Positions 36,701 to 46,675 of a DNA stretch of 64,000 nucleotides are shown one piece after another; positions within the stretch are counted from its first letter, which is position 1; every line of letters begins with the position of its first letter. The translations under genes and the position numbers were made by a program. The notes below the pieces were generated by a model. It worked only from the letters and a program-made list of their open reading frames with translations. It was not told the origin of the DNA and made no database searches. The DNA is from Prochlorococcus sp. AG-347-E03 (lineage in GTDB: Bacteria > Cyanobacteriota > Cyanobacteriia > PCC-6307 > Cyanobiaceae), in assembly GCA_003279115.1 (NCBI GenBank), contig QCBG01000001.1, forward strand, positions 1 through 64,000. The letters run 5' to 3'.

Positions 36701-37642
36701 TTAAATACCACTCGGTAACTTTCTGGTTAAATTTCTCAGTTTCCTTAAAGCCTTTAGTTCAACTTGTCTTACTCTTTCTCTAGAAACTTCTAATAATCTT
36801 CCAATTTCAGCAAGCGTATGTCTCTCATTTCCTTCTAGACCAAACCTTAATTTTAAAACATGTTGCTCTTGCTCGCTTAAATGACTTAACCATTTTCCAA
36901 GTTGTTCTTGATGCATTTTCTGCTCAACTTGATCTAAGGGCTCTTCATTATTACTATCTGCAATTAAATCACCTAAAAAGCTGCGGCCATCATCTCCATT
37001 TACTGGAGCATCTAAACTACTTGTTGATAGAGCTTGTCTTAAAACAGAATCTAATTCTTCAACATCAATTTCCATTTCTTCTGCAATTTCAATTCTGCTT
37101 GGCATAGCGCCAAGTTTATGTGCCAAATCCCTACTAACTTTTCTTATAGATGCTAATCTCTCACTTAAATGAACTGGTAAACGGATAGTTCGTGATTGGC
37201 ATGCAATTGCTCTTGTCATACTTTGTCGAATCCACCAAAATGCATAAGTAGAAAACTTGTATCCTCTTGTCGGATCAAATTTTTCAACAGCCCTCTCCAA
37301 ACCCAGTGAACCTTCCTGAACTAAATCAAGAAGTTCGAGGCCTTTACCTTGGTATTTTTTTGCCACACTGACGACTAATCTTAAATTTGCTTTCATCATC
37401 CTTTCTTTTGCTCTTCTACCGATTTTAATTGTTCTTTTTTGTTGGATTGTAAACTCTTTAGTTTTTTCATTCAATTGGCCATCTTCTGTAAGAATCATCA
37501 TCTTTTGAACTTGATTACCCAATTCAATCTCTTCAGAGGGGGTTAACAAAGGGACTCTTCCGATGTTTTGCAAATACCAACTTATAGGATCATTACCTCT
37601 CCTTTTAGGAGGTTCTGCTTGTGTTGGTATTGATGAAACCAT
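36701..37642 (-). CDS. Group-2 RpoD-like sigma factor
   Basis: The 313-residue sigma-70 factor lacks the large N-terminal region of the primary factor. Region 1.2 DPISWYLQNIGRVPLLTPSEEIELG, region 2 (LVVSVAKKYQGKGLELLDLVQEGSLGLERA then YKFSTYAFWWIRQSMTRA), region 3, and region 4.2 (LAEIGRLLEVSRERVRQVE) are all present. This fits the group-2 RpoD-like sigma factors of picocyanobacteria; its regulon cannot be told. The 139 bases upstream are non-coding and hold its promoter. Confidence 0.9.
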   Translation of the reverse strand: MVSSIPTQAEPPKRRGNDPISWYLQNIGRVPLLTPSEEIELGNQVQKMMILTEDGQLNEKTKEFTIQQKRTIKIGRRAKERMMKANLRLVVSVAKKYQGKGLELLDLVQEGSLGLERAVEKFDPTRGYKFSTYAFWWIRQSMTRAIACQSRTIRLPVHLSERLASIRKVSRDLAHKLGAMPSRIEIAEEMEIDVEELDSVLRQALSTSSLDAPVNGDDGRSFLGDLIADSNNEEPLDQVEQKMHQEQLGKWLSHLSEQEQHVLKLRFGLEGNERHTLAEIGRLLEVSRERVRQVELKALRKLRNLTRKLPSGI

Positions 37643-37781
37643 TTTTATGACCTGAAAGGTATTAAAACTTTCCTATACTTTTTTGTAAACAGTCAAATAT
37701 TTAATACCTACTTCAGATTTCAAGTAATATTTGTACACTTATGTGTTTAAAACTATAAATAACTCTCTTAAATTGTTTCTT

Positions 37782-39347
37782 TCAAGATATTTGTCTCGTT
37801 TTTATATTTCTCATTAATTTTGTCAGTTCATCACCAATAGCGGAAGCATTTGACCCACTTTTGCACTTCGATGAAGCAAATGAATGCAAAAGTACATATT
37901 TAACAAAAAAATCTGTTGATATATTTCTACACAAGGTTAAATCAATCGCAGAACTACCAGCTACAAAACCAGATAAAAGATCACCCAATCCAGCTCGAGC
38001 TGTCTGAGAATCGGTTCCAAAAAGTTGCCATACTTTTTTATCATCAGCAACTATGCTGTTAGCTCCTTTTAACAAAATACTGATATTGAATTCTTTTGCC
38101 GCTTCACGAGCAAGCCCAACATTGGTCTTAGAATTGATATTAGGAAATAATCTTCCAAATTCTTTGCTATGTGGTGTAATCCATGTCTTAAACTTTCTCT
38201 CTAAAAAGAAATTTGCCCCCAACTTAGATTCCGAAATTCTATTAAGTGCATCTGCATCCAAGATCAATAACCCTCCAAAATCCATAAGATAGTCTTTTGA
38301 TTTTTGCCAATCATCATTATCAATTCCTATTCCTGGACCGACAGCTAATGAATCAAATGCACTTAAATCAATATTCCTTAATGCACTAAATAAAGATGCA
38401 TTCCCATTTTGGTTAGATTGCATAGTTTTTTTTAAAACTATTTCTGGGGCAACTTGCCAAATAGATTCAGCAACTATCCCAGGAAGGACCGCAGAGATAA
38501 AGCCTGCTCCACTTGAAATAGCTCCTTTTAATGCTAAGTATGCGGCACCAGGATATTTTTCACTTCCGGCTATTAGTAATGTCCTACCTCTTTGATATTT
38601 GTTGTAATTTTTTGGTAAAGAAGGTAAATCAATATTTTTTATATCTTTGTAAGTAACCTTAAAAATCTTTCTATCAACTTTAGACAGTTTACTAGTAGGC
38701 ATCCCAACATCTATATGGTGCAATTCTCCAATAAAAGGCAAAGCAGAATCTTGGGTCAAACCAATTTTATAAAGACCAATGGCCAAGGTATAATCTGCCT
38801 TTACAGCGTTATCTAAAAAAGGCTCTCCTTTATCAGGACATAATCCTGTTGGAATATCAATACTTATTACCTTTCCATATTTTTTATGAAATTTTTGATT
38901 AAACAGTTTAATTAATTTATCATCAACTTTTCTTGTTTGATTATTACCAAAAACTGCATCAATCCAAAGCTCTTTCCCATTTGCATCAGGAGGCTCTACT
39001 AATTTTGTGACACCAATAGATGTAAGATAATTAAGGTGGTTATTTGTTAATGTTTTTTTTATCGGGAATGGACACCATACCTGAACATAAAAACCTCTCA
39101 AAAAAAGTTCTCTAGCTATTACTGCACCATCCCCGCCATTATGCCCAGGACCTATAAAAACAGTTATTCCATGCTTGAGAAGAGGTTTCTTTTTTAAGAG
39201 CCATCTACTAATTTGGATACCAGCTTTTTCCATCAATGCTTCTTGTGGCATTCCATCAGAAAACATTTCTTTCTCTAATATCAACATTTGCTTTGAATCA
39301 ACAATTAAATGTTTAGAGTCAATTGTTGGCCATACAATTTCATTCAT
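37782..39347 (-). CDS. nnr: Bifunctional NAD(P)H-hydrate epimerase and dehydratase
   Basis: It repairs damaged NADHX/NADPHX. The N-terminal epimerase (1 to about 225) includes VFIGPGHNGGDGAVIARELF and SIDIPTGLCPDKG. The C-terminal ATP/ADP-dependent dehydratase (about 240-521) includes LIAGSEKYPGAAYLALKGA, AVGPGIG, LILDADALN, TPHSKEFGRLF and the ribokinase-like AGLGDLLSGFVAG. It is 521 residues, as is usual for the fusion. The start is ATG at 39347, diverging from mnmA. Confidence 0.92.
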   Translation of the reverse strand: MNEIVWPTIDSKHLIVDSKQMLILEKEMFSDGMPQEALMEKAGIQISRWLLKKKPLLKHGITVFIGPGHNGGDGAVIARELFLRGFYVQVWCPFPIKKTLTNNHLNYLTSIGVTKLVEPPDANGKELWIDAVFGNNQTRKVDDKLIKLFNQKFHKKYGKVISIDIPTGLCPDKGEPFLDNAVKADYTLAIGLYKIGLTQDSALPFIGELHHIDVGMPTSKLSKVDRKIFKVTYKDIKNIDLPSLPKNYNKYQRGRTLLIAGSEKYPGAAYLALKGAISSGAGFISAVLPGIVAESIWQVAPEIVLKKTMQSNQNGNASLFSALRNIDLSAFDSLAVGPGIGIDNDDWQKSKDYLMDFGGLLILDADALNRISESKLGANFFLERKFKTWITPHSKEFGRLFPNINSKTNVGLAREAAKEFNISILLKGANSIVADDKKVWQLFGTDSQTARAGLGDLLSGFVAGSSAIDLTLCRNISTDFFVKYVLLHSFASSKCKSGSNASAIGDELTKLMRNIKTRQIS

Positions 39348-39393
39348 AATGAGTAAAAAGCAATTGAAGTACTGTTCAAAAATTTAAACTTCC

Positions 39394-40551
39394 ATGTTAA
39401 AGACACAAAAGCATAAAAAATTAGAGAACTTTTTTTCTTCTAATAATAAAACTAAAAAGAAGAAAAATATAATTGTAGGTCTTTCTGGTGGCGTAGATAG
39501 TTCCCTTTCAGCTGCACTTCTTGTAGAAAGAGGCTGGAATGTTGAGGGACTAACTCTTTGGCTAATGAAAGGACAAGGCTCCTGTTGTTCTGAAGGATTA
39601 GTAGATGCTGCTGGCCTTTGTGAAGATTTGGGAATTAACCATAAAATAATAGACTCAAGAGAAATTTTCGAAAGAGAGGTAATTAAAAAAACTACTGAAA
39701 GCTATGAGAAAGGATTCACTCCACTTCCATGTTCGATGTGCAACAAGAATGTGAAGTTTGAAGAGATGCTCAATTACGCAATAAGCAAAAAAGACTTTAC
39801 TCATATTGCGACCGGACATTACGCAAGGATAAGTAAATCATCTTATGCTAAAACACTTGATTGCAAGAGCCTTGTATTTAAGGAATTCCTTCTTCTTAGA
39901 GGTGCTGACGAAAACAAAGACCAAAGTTATTTTCTTTATTCTCTTTCTCAAGAAGTGCTAAGCAGATTAGAATTTCCTCTTGGTGAAATGAAAAAAGAAG
40001 AAACAAGAAGGGAAGCCCTCAGATTAGGCCTTAGAACTGCTCAAAAACCAGAAAGTCAAGATTTATGTTTAGTTGAGCATTATGGATCAATGCAGATATT
40101 TATCGACAAACACATAGAAGCAAAAGAAGGAGAAATTGTGCATGTAAATGGGAAAGTCCTTGGTACGCACAATGGAATTCAGCACTTTACGGTAGGGCAG
40201 AGAAAAGGTTTGGGCATTGCTTGGCAGGAACCACTATATGTAAAAAGTTTAGACAGGGTAAAAAACATAGTTTATGTAGCAGATAAAAGTGATCTATTTA
40301 ATAAAGAAGCAATAATTAGTAAGGTTAACTGGGTTTCAATCGAAGAACCTGAGCAAGAGATAGAAGTAGAAGCACAAATTAGATATAGAAGTAATCCAGT
40401 AAAAGGTACATTAATACCTTTGAAAAATTTAGATAATACTACAACAACATTTAAATTAATTTTTGAAGAAAGTCAAAGTTCGGTAACACCAGGACAAGCT
40501 GCAGTTTTTTATAAAGGAGAAATTTTATTAGGTGGTGGATTAATTAGTTGA
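39394..40551 (+). CDS. mnmA: tRNA 2-thiouridylase MnmA
   Basis: It adds sulfur to U34 of tRNA for Lys, Glu and Gln. PP-loop [16 protein letters not shown] begins at about residue 29, the catalytic Cys lies in [12 protein letters not shown], and the persulfide Cys lies in the later [14 protein letters not shown]. It is 385 residues, a normal length. It overlaps lnt tail to tail by 8 bases. Confidence 0.95.
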   Translation: MLKTQKHKKLENFFSSNNKTKKKKNIIVGLSGGVDSSLSAALLVERGWNVEGLTLWLMKGQGSCCSEGLVDAAGLCEDLGINHKIIDSREIFEREVIKKTTESYEKGFTPLPCSMCNKNVKFEEMLNYAISKKDFTHIATGHYARISKSSYAKTLDCKSLVFKEFLLLRGADENKDQSYFLYSLSQEVLSRLEFPLGEMKKEETRREALRLGLRTAQKPESQDLCLVEHYGSMQIFIDKHIEAKEGEIVHVNGKVLGTHNGIQHFTVGQRKGLGIAWQEPLYVKSLDRVKNIVYVADKSDLFNKEAIISKVNWVSIEEPEQEIEVEAQIRYRSNPVKGTLIPLKNLDNTTTTFKLIFEESQSSVTPGQAAVFYKGEILLGGGLIS

Positions 40552-42031
40552 TTTTCCAAAAGAAATTTAATCCCGTAAATAATAAAAACAAAAACAAAAT
40601 AGGTTTATCTCCAAATTTTGTATAGAAAGTCTTTTCGGACGAAAAATTAGGGAACACTATTTCATTTTGCTCAACATTATAATCTAAAAGTTTAATTATT
40701 TTTCCATCACCTTGAACTAAGCCCGAAGGGCCGGTGTTTGATACTAGTAAATTATTTTTCTTGTTTTCAATACTTCTTAATCTAGCCAAAGATAGGAATT
40801 GATTATAAAGCTTAGCTGGATATGGATCTAAATTTGCTGCAGTTATTATTAGTTTTGCACCGCTATTAATCGCCTTTCTTATTTCTAGTCCATCACTAAT
40901 TTCATAACATATCGCAACTGCTAGTGGAGGTGTAAATTTAGGATCAAAAAATCTTGAATCAGAGCCTGGTTGAATTCCTCCTACTGCAGATAATCCTCTT
41001 GAAAAACCATCTAGAAATCTAGGTATTTTTTCACCTATTGGAACAAGTCTATTTTTATCTATAAATGAGGTAAAAGTTTTATCTCCAATTTGAAATCCGA
41101 GTAAAGAATTTCTTAACTCATTATTTGAATTTCTGAAACCTCCTGAAAAGGTATTAACCTTAATGCCTTTAGAAAAATAAAAATTATTGGATAGAGTTCC
41201 TTCAGGAACAACAAGAAGTTTCGCTTTGTTTGATAAAGCATATTTTTGAGCGATTGATAGCTTTTCTTTAATAAATTCATCATTTATTTTTAATTTTTCT
41301 CTTGTTGGTATATTAGTTTGCCAAATAGCTACTGGATATTCATAATTTCTTTTTATTGGAGTTGTTAAACCTCCAAATAAATGTAAGAAAATAAAAAACA
41401 AAATTCCTAAAAGAAATATTTTTTTAAAGTAAAGTTTTCTTTCCCATCTACCTTGAATATAAAAAATCCAAAATCCAATCAATATTTGTAATACGCATAA
41501 ACCACTTGCACCAATCCATCTTGCTAAACCAGCAAGATAAATATCACCTGGGATAAGACTCTCGCCTAAACCTATCCAAAAAAAAGGTGTTTGAGAAAGT
41601 ATCAATTCACCAATACCCCAAGTCAAAGATAAAAAAAATACTTTTACTGTTAAAGATAATATTTTCATTTTGAAAACATCCTCTTTCCAGAGAATAATTT
41701 CAACTAACAATCCCCATAAATAAACTAATATCCCACCCAAAAAAGCGCAAAATAATAACACTAAAATGGCAATAATTAAACTTGCAAGCCATGAAAAACC
41801 AAGCCATGTCAATGGATGAAGATCATAAAGCCAAGAATGACTTATCAAGATAAAGAAAAAACCCCAACAAAAATTTGCTATTCTCCTTTCACTTCCCTTC
41901 CATAAAATAAATAATGATATTGGCATAAAAATCAGCCAAAAATGAGTTGAAACTGAAATTCCTCCTAAAATCCCACCTAAACAAGGGTAAAAATATTGTC
42001 TTAGAATTTTAATTTGAGTTGGGATTAACAA
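40544..42031 (-). CDS. lnt: Apolipoprotein N-acyltransferase
   Basis: It transfers the third acyl chain to lipoproteins at the inner membrane. The first ~215 residues hold about seven membrane helices. The nitrilase-like domain follows, with catalytic Glu in [10 protein letters not shown], Lys in the GEKIPRF region and Cys in [11 protein letters not shown] last membrane helix closes the protein ([15 protein letters not shown]). The start is TTG at 42031. Confidence 0.9.
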   Translation of the reverse strand: MLIPTQIKILRQYFYPCLGGILGGISVSTHFWLIFMPISLFILWKGSERRIANFCWGFFFILISHSWLYDLHPLTWLGFSWLASLIIAILVLLFCAFLGGILVYLWGLLVEIILWKEDVFKMKILSLTVKVFFLSLTWGIGELILSQTPFFWIGLGESLIPGDIYLAGLARWIGASGLCVLQILIGFWIFYIQGRWERKLYFKKIFLLGILFFIFLHLFGGLTTPIKRNYEYPVAIWQTNIPTREKLKINDEFIKEKLSIAQKYALSNKAKLLVVPEGTLSNNFYFSKGIKVNTFSGGFRNSNNELRNSLLGFQIGDKTFTSFIDKNRLVPIGEKIPRFLDGFSRGLSAVGGIQPGSDSRFFDPKFTPPLAVAICYEISDGLEIRKAINSGAKLIITAANLDPYPAKLYNQFLSLARLRSIENKKNNLLVSNTGPSGLVQGDGKIIKLLDYNVEQNEIVFPNFSSEKTFYTKFGDKPILFLFLLFTGLNFFWKIN

Positions 42032-42117
42032 TCTAAAATTACGAAATTAAATTTATAATCACCCATTTATTGTACCTTCATTCTGTAGACTAAGTCTTAG
42101 TAACTTTCAAAATTTAA

Positions 42118-42690
42118 GTGAAAGAAGTCTTTATTAGTTTTGCAGTTTTTGTTTTTTGTATTTCATTAACTCTTTTCAGTCAATTTAATTCACCTCAAGT
42201 TGTTAATGCCGCTCAATCAGAAACTCAGTCAGTTCAAAGATCACCTGTTGCAAAATCATCAAATGTCTCGAATAATAATTTATTTGAACTAGACCCATCA
42301 GATCCAAATCCTATACTTTTCGCTATGGCAGAAGAAACTCCAGCAGACAACAATTCAAGGACTACTGAAAGTGGTCTAATTATTGCAGATATCGTAAACG
42401 GGGAAGGAGATGAGGCTAGTGCTGGGCAAACAGTTACTGTAAATTACACAGGAACACTAGAAGACGGGACACAATTTGATACCAGTATCGGCAGAGCTCC
42501 ATTCAGCTTTCCCCTGGGTGCTGGACGAGTAATAAAAGGTTGGGACGAAGGTGTAGCAGGCATGAAAGTTGGAGGGAAAAGAAAATTAACAATACCTCCG
42601 GAACTTGGATACGGATCAAGAGGAGCTGGAAATGTAATACCTGCTAATGCGACTCTGATATTTGAAGTTGAATTATTAAAAGTCAATTAA
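42118..42690 (+). CDS. FKBP-type peptidyl-prolyl isomerase, exported
   Basis: The 190-residue protein has a signal segment at 5-25 ([20 protein letters not shown]), a low-complexity linker (25 to about 80), then one FKBP domain ([81 protein letters not shown]; listed as fragments). It catalyses proline isomerisation in the periplasm or thylakoid lumen. The start is GTG at 42118. Confidence 0.9.
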   Translation: MKEVFISFAVFVFCISLTLFSQFNSPQVVNAAQSETQSVQRSPVAKSSNVSNNNLFELDPSDPNPILFAMAEETPADNNSRTTESGLIIADIVNGEGDEASAGQTVTVNYTGTLEDGTQFDTSIGRAPFSFPLGAGRVIKGWDEGVAGMKVGGKRKLTIPPELGYGSRGAGNVIPANATLIFEVELLKVN

Positions 42691-42768
42691 ATTAAGTAAG
42701 AAAAATATCTAAGACTTTTCAATTTAGTTAATCTCCAAGTAATATATATACAAAATCAAATATTTGAA

Positions 42769-43242
42769 ATGTTAAGTAAATTCATCAATTCTTTTCTAGA
42801 TAAAAAATCCCCAATGACAGTCCATGCTCACTGCGATGGTCCTTGTGGTGTTTACGACCCAGCATCTACGAGAGTTGCAGCTGAAGCAGTTTTATCAATG
42901 ACAAAAAAACTTATTGCATTAGAAGCTCCTTCTAGCACTGATTCAGCAGAGTGGGCTGCATACAGTAATACATTTTCTAGATATGTTGCAGTTAAAGAAG
43001 AGCAAGCAAAAGAAACAAAGAAAGAGATTCTAATTTTGTGGACAGATTATTTTAAACCAGTTCACTTAGAAACTTATCCAGACTTACATGACACTATTTG
43101 GAAGGCGGCCAAATTATGCAGTGCATGCAAAGTTAATATTGACTTAGCGCAAGCTGAAGAACTCATGAGTTACGTAGAAAAAATTCATAATATTTTCTGG
43201 GCTTCAAAAGGAAGATCAGACGCTTTTGTCAAAGCTAGTTAA
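42769..43242 (+). CDS. sodN: Nickel superoxide dismutase
   Basis: The 157-residue precursor has a short leader removed before His21. The nickel hook HCDGPCGVYDPAS starts there, with His21, Cys22 and Cys26 as the expected ligands. It detoxifies superoxide with nickel instead of iron, which suits iron-poor ocean water. The protease SodX follows at once and a nickel-permease-like gene converges, so the three form a nickel group. Confidence 0.95.
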   Translation: MLSKFINSFLDKKSPMTVHAHCDGPCGVYDPASTRVAAEAVLSMTKKLIALEAPSSTDSAEWAAYSNTFSRYVAVKEEQAKETKKEILILWTDYFKPVHLETYPDLHDTIWKAAKLCSACKVNIDLAQAEELMSYVEKIHNIFWASKGRSDAFVKAS

Positions 43243-43274
43243 TCAAAGTTATTTTCAAAAGTTTTTTTGATTTT

Positions 43275-43643
43275 ATTTTATTTTTTTTAGGTTTAAGAAA
43301 AACCGCGATTATTAGTGGTGAATCGATGTTTCCTTACCTAAAAGAAGGTGATATTGTATTTTTTAAAAAATACAAAAAGAATAAATCAATACTTAAAAAT
43401 CGACAAATAATTATTTTTAATCATCCAATTAAAAATAAAAGCCTAATAAAAAGGATAAATTCAGTAAATCAAAATAACATTGAGGTTATTGGAGACAATA
43501 TTGAATTTAGCGAAGATAGTAATAAGTTTGGATTAATCAATAACGAAAAAATAATTGGGATTGTCACCTCTAAATTAATTATTCCTAAATTAAAAAATTT
43601 TTTAATTCAAAAAAACAGAAGCACTTCTTTGAATCCAAAATAA
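43275..43643 (+). CDS. sodX: Ni-SOD maturation protease SodX (start non-canonical)
   Basis: This is an S26/LexA-type Ser-Lys protease that trims SodN to expose His1. The catalytic Ser lies in SGESMFPYLKEGDIV, and the Lys is in NKSLIKRINSV followed by EVIGDN. The only ATG near (43326) is the Met of ESMFP and lies after the catalytic Ser, so translation must begin upstream. The frame is open from 43239 with ILFFLGLRKTAIISGES; the best candidate I see is an ATT at 43275. An extra T in the run at 43281-43288 would put a TTG at 43267 in frame instead. The 3' end overlaps the UreH-like gene by 42 bases. Confidence 0.8.
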   Translation: MLFFLGLRKTAIISGESMFPYLKEGDIVFFKKYKKNKSILKNRQIIIFNHPIKNKSLIKRINSVNQNNIEVIGDNIEFSEDSNKFGLINNEKIIGIVTSKLIIPKLKNFLIQKNRSTSLNPK

Positions 43644-44273
43644 TCCCAAAGAAAAGGAAAGCCCTCCTGCTAAAGCTATTAATTTTTTAATAAATTTTTG
43701 ACTTGCTTTAAAGGTAGTAAAAGATATTAAACAAGTAAAAAGATTCATACTTATGAGTGAACCAATCAAATATGAAATCAAATATAAGCAAGCGCTTGTT
43801 AAAGGCAGTGCTAAAGCAGGAAGAACTGCAAGAAAATGTGAACCTCCAGCTATGCCATGTAGCAAGCCTAAACCAGTCAAAGCATGTGAGTGCTTATTAT
43901 TATTTTTTTGTTCCTTAACATGAAAGTGAAAGTGACGATGGGCAATTCCATTTTCATGCTCATGAGAATGCGAGTGGATACTTAATTGAAAAGAATTTTT
44001 TATAGCAAATACTCCAACAATTAGAAGTGAAATTCCAACTAGGAATTCGGCAATACTAGAAAATTTGTTTAATGGCGTAATATCCTTAATAAAAATCGCT
44101 AGAAAAGCTAACAAGAGAACTCCTGAAGAATGTCCCAAGCCCCATGAGAAACTATTTTTAAGAGCTTTTTGGGGATTATTAATCGCTGCTGGTGCCATTG
44201 CAATTAGATGATCAGCGCCACTAACTACATGCACAAATCCTGCGACAATACCTGTTAAAATTACAGCCTGCAT
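43602..44273 (-). CDS. UreH/NicO-like nickel permease
   Basis: The 223-residue protein has about six membrane helices. Near the N-terminus is GFVHVVSGADHLIAMAP, a nickel/cobalt-permease-like His-Asp-His site, and a cytoplasmic or periplasmic loop is very His-rich (SIHSHSHEHENGIAHRHFHF). This fits a nickel importer, although related proteins can export metal. It lies tail to tail with sodX (42-base overlap) and may supply SodN; that link is inferred from position. Confidence 0.75.
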   Translation of the reverse strand: MQAVILTGIVAGFVHVVSGADHLIAMAPAAINNPQKALKNSFSWGLGHSSGVLLLAFLAIFIKDITPLNKFSSIAEFLVGISLLIVGVFAIKNSFQLSIHSHSHEHENGIAHRHFHFHVKEQKNNNKHSHALTGLGLLHGIAGGSHFLAVLPALALPLTSACLYLISYLIGSLISMNLFTCLISFTTFKASQKFIKKLIALAGGLSFSLGLFWIQRSASVFLN

Positions 44274-44328
44274 ATATATTTAGTACAACTCTGTTTATTC
44301 AATTTTATAGCACGATTTGAAGTCAATA

Positions 44329-45216
44329 TTAAATTGAGTTAAATAATTTCTTGAACGATTGTTCAATATCAGTTTCTCTCATAAAAGTTTCACCAATTAA
44401 TACTCCCATTATTCCAAAAGATCTAAGCGATTCTAAATCTTCGGCACAATTAATTCCAGATTCACTTATGGGAATAATATTTTGTTTTAAAAATATATCT
44501 GCATACGTATGCATCAATTCTTTTGATGTATTTAAATCCGTTTTAAAAGTCTTTAAGTCCCTATTATTTATTCCAATCAAATTAAAGGATTTTAACTTAA
44601 GAATCCTTTCTAATTCATTAGAGTTATGGACTTCAACAAGAACACTCATCTTTAAATTATCAGCTATTTTCTTTAAATAAATTAAATCATCATCACTTAA
44701 AATCGCAGCAATTAATAATATTGCATCAGCACCAGATACCCTTGCTTTATAAATCTGATAAGCAGAAATAATAAAATCTTTGCAGAGTAGAGGGAGATTA
44801 GTTGATTTCCTTACAGTTTCGAGTATTTCATAACTACCTTGAAAAAACTTTTTATCGGTAAGTACTGAGATACATGATGCACCTAATCCTTCATAACAAA
44901 TTGCTATGTTTTCAGGGTTAAAATCTTTTCTAATAACTCCTTTACTCGGACTAGCTTTTTTTATTTCAGCAATAACTCCTGGTTTTATTTTTGACTCCAA
45001 GATATTTTTGTAAAAATCTTTGGGAGTAGGAAGTTTTTCAATCTTTTTGATGAGATCTTCTAAAGATACTATTTTTTTAAAATTTTTAATTTCAATATCC
45101 TTATGCCATACAATTTCTTCCAGAATGTTTTTTGCTTGTGCTTCTCTATGAGGTACAGCATATTCTAAATTTTCTACCCTTACTGTTGGATTTGGTGGCC
45201 TGCGTCTTATCTCCAT
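44329..45216 (-). CDS. trpC: Indole-3-glycerol phosphate synthase
   Basis: It closes the indole ring in tryptophan synthesis. The TIM barrel shows [64 protein letters not shown] (cited in part), [23 protein letters not shown] and SESGI. It is 295 residues, with a cyanobacterial N-terminal extension ([19 protein letters not shown]). It lies 12 bases after lpdA in the same direction. Confidence 0.95.
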   Translation of the reverse strand: MEIRRRPPNPTVRVENLEYAVPHREAQAKNILEEIVWHKDIEIKNFKKIVSLEDLIKKIEKLPTPKDFYKNILESKIKPGVIAEIKKASPSKGVIRKDFNPENIAICYEGLGASCISVLTDKKFFQGSYEILETVRKSTNLPLLCKDFIISAYQIYKARVSGADAILLIAAILSDDDLIYLKKIADNLKMSVLVEVHNSNELERILKLKSFNLIGINNRDLKTFKTDLNTSKELMHTYADIFLKQNIIPISESGINCAEDLESLRSFGIMGVLIGETFMRETDIEQSFKKLFNSI

Positions 45217-45228
45217 TAATTTTAGATA

Positions 45229-46668
45229 TTATTTTATTTGAGAAGCCGCCTGTTTATATGCGACCTCAACTACTTCACTAAGAGTAGGATGAGTATGAAC
45301 TTCTTTAGATAATTCAATTACATCTTGGTTCCTTGAAATGGCGTTCGAAATTTCTTGAATTAAATCAGCTGCATGTAACCCAAAAATATGAGCCCCTAAT
45401 ACTTTCCCATTATCTTTATTGAAAATCAACTTTAGCAATCCATCACTATCTAATTCAGCCAATGCTTTTGAATTAGCCTTAAAGAAACTTTTGACAACTC
45501 CCAAAGTAAAATTTTCTTTTGTAGATATCTCTCTAGCTTCAACTTCAGAGAGTCCAACTGAACTTATTTCTGGGTGAGTAAAGGTTGCTGCGGGGATACT
45601 CTTATAGTTAATTTCGACATTACCACCGCAAATATTATCAACAGCAATAGTCCCCTGCGCTGCAGCTGTATGGGCAAGCATTAGTTTGCCCGTTACATCT
45701 CCAACAGCCCAAATGTTAGGTATTATTTCATCACCATTCTTAACTCTCATTTGATCATCTACAGGAATGAAACCTTTTACTGTTTCGATACCAACCGACT
45801 CAAGATTTAAATTATTACTATTAGGACTTCTGCCAGTTGCAACTAGTACAGCGTCAACTTCTAAAGTTTCTACAACTTCCTTAGATTTTGCATCTGTCAA
45901 TTCTATTTTTACAGGGCATCCAGGTGTTATTTTTGTCGCAAAGACATTTGATTTTGTGTCTATATCTCTTGCTTGAATAAGGCTCTTCTTAGCAATTTTA
46001 GTAATGTCTGGATCAAATGTTGGCATAATATTCTCCAAAGCCTCGATCATGGTAACTTCACAACCAAGCGCGGTATAAACATCAGCAAATTCTAGTCCTA
46101 TATATCCGCTTCCAATAATTGCTATCCATCTTGGAAGCCACTCAAGTTTAACCGCATCATCGCTAGTAAATACGGTCCTATTATCCAAAGTTATTCCACG
46201 GGGCACAAAAGGAGAAGAGCCTGTTGCTATAACAATATTCTTACATGTGAAAATTTTATCAATTCCGTTTTTATCTCTTACACCTACTTTTTGATTTCCT
46301 TCAATTCTTCCAATACCCAAAATAATTTCAACTCCACTCCTTTTAAGAGTTTTTGTTAAATTTTCTCTAACATTTAAAACTAAATTATTTGCATGATCTG
46401 CAATTTTTGATCTCTCGAACCTTACTGGAGAAGCATGAATACCAAATTTAGCTAAATGTTCATAATCAGCTATTTCTCTAACTTTTCCGCTTGCAGCCAA
46501 AAGAGCTTTAGAGGGGACACAACCCTTATTGACGCAAGTGCCCCCCATATCAGAAGATTCTACTATTGCGACTTTTAGCCCCTTACCAGCAGCATGTTTG
46601 GCGGCATCAAAACCTCCGTATCCTGCTCCTATTACAATTAAATCGAAATCAAAACTTGAATCTGTCAC
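45229..46668 (-). CDS. lpdA: Dihydrolipoamide dehydrogenase (E3)
   Basis: It reoxidises lipoamide in pyruvate dehydrogenase and the glycine cleavage system. FAD-binding VIGAGYGGFDAAKHAAG, the redox disulfide GGTCVNKGCVPSKALL, NAD-binding GSGYIGLEFADVYTALG and the C-terminal HTHPTLSEVVEVAYKQA (active-site His) are all present. It is 479 residues. The start is GTG at 46668. It is followed by trpC and preceded by a SpoU methylase gene, all on the minus strand. Confidence 0.95.
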   Translation of the reverse strand: MTDSSFDFDLIVIGAGYGGFDAAKHAAGKGLKVAIVESSDMGGTCVNKGCVPSKALLAASGKVREIADYEHLAKFGIHASPVRFERSKIADHANNLVLNVRENLTKTLKRSGVEIILGIGRIEGNQKVGVRDKNGIDKIFTCKNIVIATGSSPFVPRGITLDNRTVFTSDDAVKLEWLPRWIAIIGSGYIGLEFADVYTALGCEVTMIEALENIMPTFDPDITKIAKKSLIQARDIDTKSNVFATKITPGCPVKIELTDAKSKEVVETLEVDAVLVATGRSPNSNNLNLESVGIETVKGFIPVDDQMRVKNGDEIIPNIWAVGDVTGKLMLAHTAAAQGTIAVDNICGGNVEINYKSIPAATFTHPEISSVGLSEVEAREISTKENFTLGVVKSFFKANSKALAELDSDGLLKLIFNKDNGKVLGAHIFGLHAADLIQEISNAISRNQDVIELSKEVHTHPTLSEVVEVAYKQAASQIK

Positions 46669-46675
46669 TTTTAAT

